The notes below the pieces were generated by a model. That model was given only the letters and a program-made list of their open reading frames with translations, was not told the DNA's origin and made no database searches. Positions 45,628 through 54,234 of a stretch of 64,000 bases of DNA are shown piece by piece. The translations under genes and the position numbers were made by a program. This DNA is from Paenibacillus chondroitinus NBRC 15376 (GTDB lineage Bacteria > Bacillota > Bacilli > Paenibacillales > NBRC-103111): contig NZ_BILW01000003.1 of assembly GCF_004000765.1 (NCBI RefSeq), forward strand, positions 1 to 64,000. The letters are read 5' to 3'. The number at the start of each line of letters is the position of its first letter. The stretch's first letter is position 1.

Positions 45628-46539
45628 ATGGAGTTTCGACAACTGGAGTATTTCGCGGCCATTTGTGAAGAATTGCATTTCACAAGGGCTGCGGAGAAAC
45701 TGGGTATGAGCCAGCCGACCCTTAGTCATCAAATTAAGATGCTGGAAGATGAGCTCGGAGTCCCCTTATTTGACCGGATCGGCAAAAAAATTGCCATAAC
45801 CGAAGCAGGTCACATTCTTTTAAACGAATGCAAAGTCATATTTTCATCCATAAAAAATGTCAAAGTGCAAATTATAGAGCTCCAAAAGGTCACAAGAGGA
45901 ACTTTATCCATAGGTGCACTTCCCGGAGAGCTCACGCAGCTCGTTTCATCTTTGTTGATCGATTTTCACCAGATCTATCCTGAAGTACAGATCAAAATCA
46001 TTAATTTTGATGATGTTGTGGAAAGAGTCATACAAAATCAGATCGATCTGGCCATCACCATTCTTCCTGTCGAAGATGATCGGGTTGTCAAATATCCTTT
46101 ATACAAGGAAGATATTTATTTGACGGTTTCTAAGGATCATGCTCTGGCTGAGCGAGAAAGCATTAACTTTGACGAAATCAGCAAGCATCCGTTCATCATG
46201 TTTCCTCAAACGCACAAATGCCGGCAAATTATTGATCTAACCAGCAGCACTTCTGGCTTTCATATTGAACCCATCATCGAGACGACCGCCATTGAAACCA
46301 TTATCGGTCTTGTTAAAGCTGATGCAGGAGTCACTGCTTTGTCCAGAACGTACTTGAATTTGTATAACGACACGCAGTTAAAAGCCATAAAAATCGAAAA
46401 TCCAACGCTGAGCAGGGAAATTGCCATCATCCACCATAAGGATAAATACCTAAGTCAAGCTGCCCGGTTATTCATGGACCTATTATCCAATCATATTGTT
46501 GAATTAAAGCTCGCGGAAGAAATGATAGTATCAAATTAA
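45628..46539 (+). CDS. LysR family regulator
   Basis: A 303-residue LysR-type regulator. The N-terminal helix-turn-helix is canonical (FRQLEYFAAICEELHFTRAA, then GMSQPTLSHQIKMLEDELG), followed by a two-lobed substrate-binding domain of the CynR/CysB-like type (GTLSIGALPGE). It has a GAGGT ribosome-binding site. It is divergent from the SLAC1-like operon with a T-N11-A palindrome between them. Confidence 0.9.
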   Translation: MEFRQLEYFAAICEELHFTRAAEKLGMSQPTLSHQIKMLEDELGVPLFDRIGKKIAITEAGHILLNECKVIFSSIKNVKVQIIELQKVTRGTLSIGALPGELTQLVSSLLIDFHQIYPEVQIKIINFDDVVERVIQNQIDLAITILPVEDDRVVKYPLYKEDIYLTVSKDHALAERESINFDEISKHPFIMFPQTHKCRQIIDLTSSTSGFHIEPIIETTAIETIIGLVKADAGVTALSRTYLNLYNDTQLKAIKIENPTLSREIAIIHHKDKYLSQAARLFMDLLSNHIVELKLAEEMIVSN

Positions 46540-46541
46540 GC

Positions 46542-46570
46542 AAAAAGGGACCGTCAAAGGTGGTTCCTTA
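46542..46570 (+). terminator. Weak terminator behind the LysR gene
   Basis: AAGGGACC / GGTTCCTT stem (one G-T pair) with a long loop; the T-run after it is poor. Confidence 0.45.
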
Positions 46571-46590
46571 TTCAAGTTTTCTTAGGTAAA

Positions 46591-46794
46591 TCACGAAATG
46601 GAGGCTTGAGGAGCCGGCGCTTCAATAAAGCTCGCGTTGTCACGCTCATATGATTTGTTCCCTATTTGTATTTCAAAGTCATTATAGGCTTCAATAAAGC
46701 CTCCTCCGATCATTTTCCCCTCCTTCATAACCATGACATAGTGATAAAATAACCTAGCATTCTCAAACTCCGTATCATGTTGAAGTGTTTTCAT
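46591..46794 (-). CDS. Small hypothetical protein (67 residues)
   Basis: A short acidic protein that I do not recognise (FYHYVMVMKEGKMIGGGFIEAYN). It has a good GGAGGTAGATC ribosome-binding site and an ATG, and is codon-like throughout, so it may be expressed. It begins exactly where the ilvN remnant ends, which suggests that it came to its present place, or gained its upstream region, when the ilvBN genes were deleted. Confidence 0.5.
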   Translation of the reverse strand: MKTLQHDTEFENARLFYHYVMVMKEGKMIGGGFIEAYNDFEIQIGNKSYERDNASFIEAPAPQASIS

Positions 46795-46986
46795 GGCTGA
46801 TCTACCTCCATTATCTCTGATGAACGGGCTGATCCTGTATCAGGTAATTCAATAATTTGAATAACGTCGATGAGTTTATTTCGCGAGACTCTCAATGTTA
46901 TAGCCGCGACGCCCGAATAATCCCGCAACTCTCTGTAGTACGCCTGGATGATTGTTTACAAGTACTGAAAGCGTATGTCGTTTCAT
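46793..46986 (-). pseudogene. ilvN: ilvN (acetolactate synthase small subunit) remnant
   Basis: The first 36 codons are an intact IlvN N-terminus: [20 protein letters not shown], then [15 protein letters not shown], ending in a stop. In the next frame follows KLIDVIQIIELPDTGSARSSE, which matches the middle of the same protein (KLIDV...). About 60 residues and the reading frame are lost between the two, and the C-terminus is gone. It overlaps the ilvB remnant by ATGA, the original operon junction. Confidence 0.85.
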
Positions 46987-47171
46987 TTTTCGTCCCCCAT
47001 GATCATTTCGTCTATCGTACCGCCTGGGACAACCATCGGATAAACATTCTCTTCTTGATTCACAACAAAATCAATGAGTACAGGGCCTTGAATCGCGGAC
47101 GGTAAGCCAAACCCCATTGTCCCAAGCCCACCTGAGGTAATCATCCTATCTCCCTCCCATTTTGCCTCCAA
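46983..47171 (-). pseudogene. ilvB: ilvB (acetolactate synthase large subunit) remnant
   Basis: The 62 codons hold two separated parts of IlvB fused in frame: the thiamine-diphosphate region ITSGGLGTMGFGLPSAI joined directly to the C-terminus [18 protein letters not shown] followed by the [11 protein letters not shown] tail. Roughly 80 residues between the parts, including the GDG...N cofactor site, are missing, and so are the first 450 or so residues. It is not functional. Confidence 0.87.
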
Positions 47172-47295
47172 TAATAAAACTTGTAATCCGTTTGCGTTGC
47201 TTAGACGTTATGTTATCATAGGCTCATCTATTTCAGTTATGGAAAGATTCAATATCTGTTATTTCGAAACCTGATAACTAAGGAGAGGTCCACCT

Positions 47296-48204
47296 ATGAT
47301 TGACTTGCTAGAGGGGAGATTTTTCAAGACATTTATTGCCGTGATGGAGGAAAAAAGCTTTAATCGTGCCTCAGAGAAATTAGGATATGTGCAATCTACA
47401 GTTACCAACCATATTCAATTACTTGAGCGGGCATGTGGCCAGAAACTTTTTTACCGATTATCCAGAGGAGTAAAGCCAACGGAAGCAGGCCTAAAACTGG
47501 CTAAGTTTGCTCATCAATTTGTACATTTAGGGCTGACTTTGGAAGAAGCCATGAATGAATCGAATCAACCCAAAGGAACCATACACCTAAGTATGCATGA
47601 ATCTTTTTTTGTGACCAGAATGGCTTCGCTCATCGAGAAATTTCGCCTTGATTATCCAATGGTTAGATTTAAGCTGGAAACAGGCTACCATCAAGATGTG
47701 ATTGACGATGTTTCTCAGTATGTTGTTGATTTTGGGATTGTACCTCGTGATCCTGGGCGGGATGACGTTATTTTTTATCCTATGCTGCAGGAAGAATTAA
47801 TTTTTATTGCTTCGCATGAATTGACGGAAAAAGTGGAAACTGACGGTTTAAACGTGCTAAACCATGAAGCCGTGATCAGCTTTGGTAACAGTTGCTTGTA
47901 TCATACGCATGCCAACATGATCTTAGAGGAAACTGGGGTAGAGACTAGTGGGGCTATTCAATATCCTAGTATCGAAATGATTAAAAAAGCTGTGAAGTGT
48001 GGGATTGGTTTTGCCTTAATTCCAAAAATAGCAGCCGAAAAAGAGTTAGAGCAAGGGGACTTCCAATCGTTGCCCTTGCCCACCGGGATTTTTTCCACGC
48101 ATGGCATTATTGTAAATAAAGATAGGGAATTAAATTTCCCAGCCCAAATGTTCAAATCATTCGTACTGGATAGTTATCCTAATGAGATCATTTCTGAAGC
48201 TTGA
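47296..48204 (+). CDS. LysR family regulator
   Basis: A 302-residue LysR-type regulator with helix-turn-helix FNRASEKLGYVQSTVTNHIQLLE and a typical effector domain (GTIHLSMHESFFVTRMA). It belongs to the same broad group as YwqM/CcpC but not clearly to either. It has an AAGGAGAGG ribosome-binding site. On its left lies only the ilvBN debris, so its original divergent target may have been lost. Confidence 0.88.
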   Translation: MIDLLEGRFFKTFIAVMEEKSFNRASEKLGYVQSTVTNHIQLLERACGQKLFYRLSRGVKPTEAGLKLAKFAHQFVHLGLTLEEAMNESNQPKGTIHLSMHESFFVTRMASLIEKFRLDYPMVRFKLETGYHQDVIDDVSQYVVDFGIVPRDPGRDDVIFYPMLQEELIFIASHELTEKVETDGLNVLNHEAVISFGNSCLYHTHANMILEETGVETSGAIQYPSIEMIKKAVKCGIGFALIPKIAAEKELEQGDFQSLPLPTGIFSTHGIIVNKDRELNFPAQMFKSFVLDSYPNEIISEA

Positions 48205-48224
48205 TCATCTTTGACTGCATGAAG

Positions 48225-48259
48225 AAAAGGCTGCCGGTCCTGTGCCGACAGCCTTCTTT
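48225..48259. terminator. Terminator between convergent LysR and kinase genes
   Basis: AAGGCTGcCGG / CCGaCAGCCTT stem with a short loop and flanking A and T tracts. Confidence 0.7.
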
Positions 48260-49094
48260 AAGAGGTATATAGAACATTTCGTATCATAGATACAAGCTTT
48301 GCAACTTGTTCTTCGGCCAATGCTCCCGATGAGATGGAACGAGCAGCAGCCGGTATGTACCAAGCTCGTATTTCATCTTCGGATACTCCCGATAACTTAC
48401 AGTACTCATCTATAAAAATGTTAAGAGCGACTTGTCGTGAAGTCTCAAAGAAGTCTTTGACAGCAGCTGGGGTTTCTGGCGGCAATACGGCAAATTCAAT
48501 CATTATACACACTTCCGCAACATCCGCGGCGGGATTGCCGATGGAAGCATGCATCCAGTCGACCATATACATTTTATTGTTTTTTATGATGACATTCCCT
48601 GGGTTCGTATCGCCATGACAGAATTGCTGTTTGACAGGCAACTGGTCCATGTAGGTATGGATTGCACATAATTCGTCATCAGTAAATACGGCAGGATGAC
48701 CCATTATTGATTTTAAATGCTTAATTTGCTCGGTAGCTATGCCGGTGGCTTTGATCTGATGAATATCATTCAGAACTGCCGCTAATTTTCGCAGATCATT
48801 ATTGGGTTCGTTAAAATCAAACGTTCGAAGAGCATATAGTTGCTCAAAAATACGATGCAAAAGCGTTTCTCCTTCGATCTTTTCAAAAATGATGCCGTGC
48901 CTTCCTTCCCAACTAACTTGTTCAAAGGTACGGGCTGTTGAAAGACCATGCTCCCAGGCAATGGAGCAGTTTCGATATTCGCGTTGAACGGCTCCCGCTG
49001 GTGTGTCCGCATGAAAAAGCTTGACCACTTTATTGCTGTCCATCCATTCGTAGACTTCACAACTCGAACCCAACCCGATCCTTTTACCAAGCAA
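48258..49094 (-). CDS. APH-family (aminoglycoside phosphotransferase-like) kinase
   Basis: A small kinase of about 278 residues of the APH/choline kinase superfamily. It has the glycine-rich start GKRIGLGSSCEVYEW, the catalytic loop FCHGDTNPGNVII (Asp and Asn near residues 165-170) and the metal-binding Asp in MVDWMHA. It phosphorylates a small-molecule hydroxyl; whether an antibiotic or a sugar is unknown, and the substrate lobe does not match known APH classes. The TTG at 49094 is best spaced from GGGAGG. Confidence 0.83.
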   Translation of the reverse strand: MLGKRIGLGSSCEVYEWMDSNKVVKLFHADTPAGAVQREYRNCSIAWEHGLSTARTFEQVSWEGRHGIIFEKIEGETLLHRIFEQLYALRTFDFNEPNNDLRKLAAVLNDIHQIKATGIATEQIKHLKSIMGHPAVFTDDELCAIHTYMDQLPVKQQFCHGDTNPGNVIIKNNKMYMVDWMHASIGNPAADVAEVCIMIEFAVLPPETPAAVKDFFETSRQVALNIFIDEYCKLSGVSEDEIRAWYIPAAARSISSGALAEEQVAKLVSMIRNVLYTS

Positions 49095-49201
49095 TATCAA
49101 GCACCTCCCTCATCCTTTTTATATACAACTATTGCTAGTTCATGATATTGTTGGGACATATTATTGGGACAAACATAGAAGAATTCAATAAGGAGTAACT
49201 A

Positions 49202-50005
49202 GTGAACCTTTCGAGAATCTCTCAATTGTTATTAACAAAATTCAATCGTTTTCACATTTTGCTTATGGCCTTTGCAATTTTGCTTGTTTCATTCATTAGT
49301 TACTATCAAAAGGATTTCAACCTCCCCCATCATTATCATTATGAAAAGCAAAAAGCTTCTAACGGTGTCGTCTTACATACAATGCGAACTACTCCGGAGA
49401 ATATTCGACTTCAAGCCATCGATACGAATGTAACGAAGACTCCGTTCTACGGCATCAACGGGGGTTTCTTCTGGGAAGGAGCTTTGTTGAGCATTGCGGT
49501 TATTAACGATCAGCCTCTGAAAGGATTACCTGGCGATTACGGCTCTGGCTGGTATAACACGGGCATTGACACGAATTTAAAACGTGGAACACTCGTTTGG
49601 GATGACATCGCGAAACACTTCTCGATTCAAGTAGTCACACATGCCGGCGAGTTGTCCGTCACAGATAAGCGCCATTATTGGGCCCAAGGTGGCGTCAGTA
49701 TGAGACTTAACGATCCTATAAGTTGGGAGAACGATATGATCCTAGAGGAGATGCCAGCTTATGACGAAAGTCGTATGCGTTCGGCAATTGTTTATGACAG
49801 CCAAGAAAACGTGTACATGATTGTTACTCCTACCAATTGTACAATTGCAGAGTTCCGGGCAGCCATTCTCGAAAAATTAGGCGACCGAAGATTAGTAGAC
49901 GGCATCTATTTGGATGGTGACGGCTCTTCTCAAATGCAGTGCCGCTATGTCCGGTTGAAAGGTGATCAACGTCAAGTTTATCAGATGCTTACGCTGCTTC
50001 AATGA
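49202..50005 (+). CDS. Phosphodiester glycosidase (NAGPA/DUF2233) membrane-anchored protein
   Basis: A 267-residue protein with one N-terminal membrane helix (ILLMAFAILLVSFISYY) and an extracellular NAGPA-like domain. The conserved INGGFFWEG block and the DGDGSSQM active-site-like motif near the C-terminus are present. NAGPA-family enzymes remove GlcNAc from phosphodiesters; in bacteria they are linked to cell-wall or teichoic-acid sugars. It starts with GTG after AAGGAG. It is monocistronic. Confidence 0.82.
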   Translation: MNLSRISQLLLTKFNRFHILLMAFAILLVSFISYYQKDFNLPHHYHYEKQKASNGVVLHTMRTTPENIRLQAIDTNVTKTPFYGINGGFFWEGALLSIAVINDQPLKGLPGDYGSGWYNTGIDTNLKRGTLVWDDIAKHFSIQVVTHAGELSVTDKRHYWAQGGVSMRLNDPISWENDMILEEMPAYDESRMRSAIVYDSQENVYMIVTPTNCTIAEFRAAILEKLGDRRLVDGIYLDGDGSSQMQCRYVRLKGDQRQVYQMLTLLQ

Positions 50006-50052
50006 GATATCTACCAAACCAAGTGAGAACCTTCTTCTATCAAAGTACTACG

Positions 50053-50391
50053 TTAGTCTTGCATCTGTTTTTTCTGACGATTTCTCATCCATATTGCACT
50101 AAATAGGTAGCAAATTGAAGTAACGATGAACAAATTAAAGAAGCTGGGTGTCATAGCTAAATATAGGCTTATAGGAAGTGACCAGATGAATGCTATGAAC
50201 ATAATGATTCGATTTTTAATTATTGAACCTATCAACGCTAAACATGCAGGGGCTAATAGAAACAAACCTGATCTCAGTAAAACGTTATTACTTACTTGCT
50301 CAGAATTGTACGGGTTATAAAAGACAAAAATCAGCCAAAGCGCTATTGATACTAACGACGAGAGTATTCCTAAATGTGCCGCGTACTTCAT
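50053..50391 (-). CDS. Small membrane protein, unknown
   Basis: A 112-residue protein with four hydrophobic segments (LGILSSLVSIALWLIFVF, LFLLAPACLALIGSII, MFIAFIWSLPISLYLA, NLFIVTSICYLFSAIW). It has a GGGAGG ribosome-binding site. It resembles the many small Bacillales integral membrane proteins of unknown role. From 50392 to 50561 only a hairpin (AAGGGAAC / GTCCCTT at 50513-50531) is visible. Confidence 0.65.
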   Translation of the reverse strand: MKYAAHLGILSSLVSIALWLIFVFYNPYNSEQVSNNVLLRSGLFLLAPACLALIGSIIKNRIIMFIAFIWSLPISLYLAMTPSFFNLFIVTSICYLFSAIWMRNRQKKQMQD

Positions 50392-50561
50392 CTTTGTCCT
50401 CCCTTACAAAATAGGAGCTAATTACTCAACATATTACCACATAATGGAACAGAATGAGTACATAAATAAGACCTTCTACCCCCATTTTCAAATCAGCTTA
50501 AATTTTCACTAAAGGGAACTGAAGTCCCTTATTTCTAGATAAGCCCAATACAATGCTAAAA

Positions 50562-50582
50562 AGGCCGCGATTTACGCGACCT
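50562..50582 (-). terminator. Terminator of the Lrp-opp-ggt operon
   Basis: AGGtCGCG / CGCGGCCT stem with a 5-base loop followed by TTTTTA on the minus strand, after the gamma-glutamyltransferase gene. Confidence 0.8.
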
Positions 50583-50623
50583 CATAAAGAATATTTGTTC
50601 AAATCACCGGTCATATCTTTAAA

Positions 50624-52231
50624 TCACCAAGCAGCAATTGATCCATCCGTTCTTGGCTCAGTTCCACCAGCATAAACATCAAATTCATCACGTATTATCA
50701 CTTGCCCCCGACCAAAAGAGCCTGAATCCAAAGCCCATTCAATGTTATGTCCTCTTTTGACCAATTCCTGTGCGATATGTTCCGGAACGGAGCGCTCCAG
50801 GAGGACAGTTTTATCTTTTACCCACTGCCATCTAGGTGCATCTAGTGCCGCTTGCGGATTAAGGTGAAAGTCGATCATATTCATAACAACCTGCACATGA
50901 CCCTGTGGCTGCATAAATCCGCCCATAACACCGAATGGACCGATTGCTTTCCCATTCTTAGATAAAAATCCCGGAATAATCGTATGAAATGTTTTCTTCC
51001 CTGGTTCTAAACGATTATTGTGCTCAGGATCAAGAGAGAAATTATGCCCCCGGTTTTGCAAAGCAATTCCCGTCCCCGGAACGACAAGACCAGACCCAAA
51101 ACCCATGTAATTACTTTGAATATAGGAAATCATATTTCCCTCATCATCTGCCGCACAAAGATAAACGGTTCCTCCTTTTGGGGGATCTCCTGCTGCAGGT
51201 TGTGCAGCTAAATCGTTAACCAACGCTCTCCTGCGGTCTGCGTAGTTATCGGAGAGTAAATCTTCAACCGAAACCGTCATTTTATCAAACTGCGTAATAT
51301 AGTGTAACCCATCCGCAAAGGCCAACTTGATCGCTTCAATTTGTTTATGGTAGACTTCAACACTATCCTTGGCAGCAAAATGAAATCCTTTTAAGATGTT
51401 TAGAGCCATTAGAGCGACCATTCCCTGTCCATTTGGTGGGAGTTCCCAGACATCGTAGCCTTTGTAATTAACATGAATGGGGTTCACCCATTCAGGATGA
51501 AAATCAGCAAGGTCCTCTTTGGATATAAAACCGCCATACTGTTTTGAAAATCTGTCGATCTGAGCAGCTAAATCGCCGCGATAAAATTCTTCCGCCCCAG
51601 TCTCCGCTATCAATCTTAGTGTTTTAGCATGATCCGGTGACTTCCACACCTCCCCAATGCGAGGCGCTCTTCCTTCTGGTGCAAAAGTTTTGAACCAGCT
51701 TTGAAATTGTTCACCAACAGCCTCCGCTTTGAACTTCTTATATCCAGCTTCCCAGTACTTTCCAAGAGTTGGAGAAATCGGATACCCGTGTTCAGCATAT
51801 GCAATGGCTGGCTTCAAGACTTCGGTTAGAGGAAGCTTACCGAATCTATTGGACAAAGCTGCCCAAGCGCCCGGAGTCCCTGGCACCGTTACAGGAATAA
51901 ACCCATATTGCGGCATTTTCTCGTAACCCGCATTCTTTACAGCTTCAATGGATATGGACTTGGGCGCAGGCCCGCTGGCATTTAATCCATACAACTGATC
52001 TTTTACCCAAACTAGCGCAAACGCATCTCCGCCTATGCCGTTGGATGTAGGTTCGACAACTGTTAAACAGGCAGCTGTAGCAATGGCTGCATCAATCGCG
52101 TTGCCACCTTTTTTCAATATGTCTAGTCCTGCTTGGGCTGCGAGCGGCTGAGAAGTAGCCACCATGCCATTTTTCGAAAAAACAGTATGTCTTCTCGAAG
52201 AATAAGGATACTGAGTCGCGTCATAATTCAT
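50624..52231 (-). CDS. Gamma-glutamyltransferase, YwrD-like
   Basis: A 535-residue member of the gamma-glutamyltransferase (Ntn hydrolase) family. The N-terminal block GMVATSQPLAAQAGLDIL and the GGNAIDAAIATA motif are standard. The likely nucleophilic Thr is in PKGGTVYLCAADDEGN, where autocleavage would leave a small subunit, and the NRGHNFSLDP and the GGFMQPQGHVQ segments close the site. It resembles B. subtilis YwrD more than secreted Ggt, and lacks a signal peptide. Its start overlaps the OppF gene by 11 bases; together they suggest uptake and breakdown of gamma-glutamyl peptides. Confidence 0.9.
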   Translation of the reverse strand: MNYDATQYPYSSRRHTVFSKNGMVATSQPLAAQAGLDILKKGGNAIDAAIATAACLTVVEPTSNGIGGDAFALVWVKDQLYGLNASGPAPKSISIEAVKNAGYEKMPQYGFIPVTVPGTPGAWAALSNRFGKLPLTEVLKPAIAYAEHGYPISPTLGKYWEAGYKKFKAEAVGEQFQSWFKTFAPEGRAPRIGEVWKSPDHAKTLRLIAETGAEEFYRGDLAAQIDRFSKQYGGFISKEDLADFHPEWVNPIHVNYKGYDVWELPPNGQGMVALMALNILKGFHFAAKDSVEVYHKQIEAIKLAFADGLHYITQFDKMTVSVEDLLSDNYADRRRALVNDLAAQPAAGDPPKGGTVYLCAADDEGNMISYIQSNYMGFGSGLVVPGTGIALQNRGHNFSLDPEHNNRLEPGKKTFHTIIPGFLSKNGKAIGPFGVMGGFMQPQGHVQVVMNMIDFHLNPQAALDAPRWQWVKDKTVLLERSVPEHIAQELVKRGHNIEWALDSGSFGRGQVIIRDEFDVYAGGTEPRTDGSIAAW

Positions 52232-53252
52232 GTTTAACCTCTTTTCTCCACGTATCCTCGTGAAGTGCTATATGATCATTTCCTTCTTGAACAAAGTGGC
52301 ATGAAACCAGTTGACCTGCATAGATTTCGGTAAGCGTGGGAGCAATGGATTTGCAGATATCCTTCGCATACTCGCACCTAGTGTGAAACGAGCAACCGGA
52401 AGGTGGATTTGTAGGAGATGGCAGATCTCCTTTAAGAATAATGCGTGCTCTTTTTACTAGTGGATCTGCGACTGGTAATGCTGAAAGCAGTGCTTTGGTA
52501 TATGGATGGCATGGATTCCGGAATAGCTCCTGCTTATCAGCAATCTCAACAATTTTCCCTAAATACATAACTGCTACACGATCGCAAGTATGTTTGATAA
52601 CGGATAAATCATGTGAGATAAAAATCACAGTAAGATTTAATTTCTTTTTAAGATCTTTCAACAAATTTAGAATTTGTGCTTGTATGGAAACATCCAGCGC
52701 CGAAACCGCTTCATCCGCGATAATGAGCTTCGGTTTCACGATAAGGGCGCGGGCTATCCCGATACGTTGTCTTTGACCGCCTGAGAAATCATGCGGATAA
52801 CGATCCAGATGTTCTTTTTTCAAGCCAACGATTTCTATCATCTCTTCAATGTTTTGAATCCTCTCGGCTTTAGTTCCCACTTGATGAACATGAAGCGGTT
52901 CCAATAGGATTTGGCGGATTGTTTTTCTTGGATTTAACGATGCATAAGGGTCTTGAAAAATGATTTGAATATCTTTTCTCATTCTGCGCATGACTTCATT
53001 GGGAAGCTTCACTAAATCCTTACCTTCGAATAGTACTTCACCTGCGGTCGGCTCGATTAATCTGATTATACTCCGCCCTGTCGTTGATTTACCGCAGCCA
53101 GATTCACCTACAATTCCCAAGGTTTCGCCTGTGGAGACCTGAAAATGGACACCATCCACAGCTCTTACATAACCATACGTTCGATTGAAGAAACCTTGTT
53201 TAATAGGAAAGAATTTGGTTAATCCCCTCACTTCCAGGAGCGGTTTGCTCAT
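52221..53252 (-). CDS. Oligopeptide ABC transporter ATP-binding protein (OppF-like)
   Basis: A 343-residue ABC ATPase with Walker [10 protein letters not shown], signature LSGGQ variant ([15 protein letters not shown]) and Walker [13 protein letters not shown]. The C-terminal oligopeptide-transporter extension contains a [10 protein letters not shown] iron-sulfur-type Cys pattern seen in OppF/DppF. The ATG at 53252 is preceded by GGAAGGAGGG. The gene overlaps the end of the OppD-like gene by 53 bases, unusually long. Confidence 0.93.
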   Translation of the reverse strand: MSKPLLEVRGLTKFFPIKQGFFNRTYGYVRAVDGVHFQVSTGETLGIVGESGCGKSTTGRSIIRLIEPTAGEVLFEGKDLVKLPNEVMRRMRKDIQIIFQDPYASLNPRKTIRQILLEPLHVHQVGTKAERIQNIEEMIEIVGLKKEHLDRYPHDFSGGQRQRIGIARALIVKPKLIIADEAVSALDVSIQAQILNLLKDLKKKLNLTVIFISHDLSVIKHTCDRVAVMYLGKIVEIADKQELFRNPCHPYTKALLSALPVADPLVKRARIILKGDLPSPTNPPSGCSFHTRCEYAKDICKSIAPTLTEIYAGQLVSCHFVQEGNDHIALHEDTWRKEVKHEL

Positions 53253-54222
53253 ACCCAAGCCCTCCTTCCGCGAACAACCAACATCTACATTTATGGTTTG
53301 CTTTTGCAATTAATGGCGGCGCCTCTGACAAACATTGTTCCATCACCTGGCTGCAACGTGTAGAATATCTGCAGCCTCGGGGCATTTGATGAGCAAACGG
53401 GACAGAACCCGGAATGGCAGCTAAGTATTCCCTATCTTTATTTATATCGGGCAACGAGTTCATAAGTCCTATCGTATACGGATGCTTGGGGTTATCGAAT
53501 AATGTATTTACATCTGTCTCCTCGACGACCTGCCCGGCATACATGACAATTACTTGATCACACATTTCTGCTACGATACCAAGGTCATGGGTGATTAATA
53601 AAATAGAAGTGTCAGAATGCTCCTTTAACTCCCGCATAAGATCAAGAATTTGTGCTTGAATAGTCACATCCAGAGCCGTTGTCGGTTCGTCCGCAATAAT
53701 CAGCTTCGGCTCGCAGGCCATAGCCATCGCAATCATCACCCGTTGTCTCATACCGCCAGATAGTTGATACGGATATTCATGATAAATTTCTTCGGGTCGC
53801 GGCATGCCCACAGCCTTTAACAACGCTATCACTTTCTGTTTTGCTTCGACTTTTTTAAGCTTCTGATGAATGCGGATTGACTCTTGAATTTGACGACCTA
53901 TGGTATGTAAAGGGTTCAAAGATGTTAAAGGGTCCTGAAAAATCATTGAGATTTCGTTACCGCGAATATTCTGCATCTGCTTTTCTGAGTAAGATAGTAA
54001 ATCTTGACCATTGAATCGGATTTCACCTTCAGCATATCCTGTCTGAGGAAGAAGTCCCATAATCGACAGGCTTGTCACGCTCTTGCCGCTTCCGGATTCA
54101 CCTACTATTCCTAATGTTTGTCCAGGTAACATGCTGAAATGCACTCCGTCCACTACAGTAATCTTTCCGTGAACTGTCCTGAAACTTGTTTTTAGATTTG
54201 TAATCTCTAATAGTAAGCTCAC
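53200..54222 (-). CDS. Oligopeptide ABC transporter ATP-binding protein (OppD-like)
   Basis: A 340-residue ABC ATPase with Walker A GESGSGKSV, signature LSGGMRQRVMIAMA and Walker B LIIADEPTTALDV. The CRYSTRCSQVMEQC tail has the Cys set typical of OppD/DppD. GTG at 54222 is chosen: an AGGAGG lies 8 bases upstream, and the first in-frame GTG overlaps it. It energises import of short peptides together with the OppF-like subunit. Confidence 0.93.
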   Translation of the reverse strand: MSLLLEITNLKTSFRTVHGKITVVDGVHFSMLPGQTLGIVGESGSGKSVTSLSIMGLLPQTGYAEGEIRFNGQDLLSYSEKQMQNIRGNEISMIFQDPLTSLNPLHTIGRQIQESIRIHQKLKKVEAKQKVIALLKAVGMPRPEEIYHEYPYQLSGGMRQRVMIAMAMACEPKLIIADEPTTALDVTIQAQILDLMRELKEHSDTSILLITHDLGIVAEMCDQVIVMYAGQVVEETDVNTLFDNPKHPYTIGLMNSLPDINKDREYLAAIPGSVPFAHQMPRGCRYSTRCSQVMEQCLSEAPPLIAKANHKCRCWLFAEGGLGYEQTAPGSEGINQILSY

Positions 54223-54234
54223 GATATCCACCTC

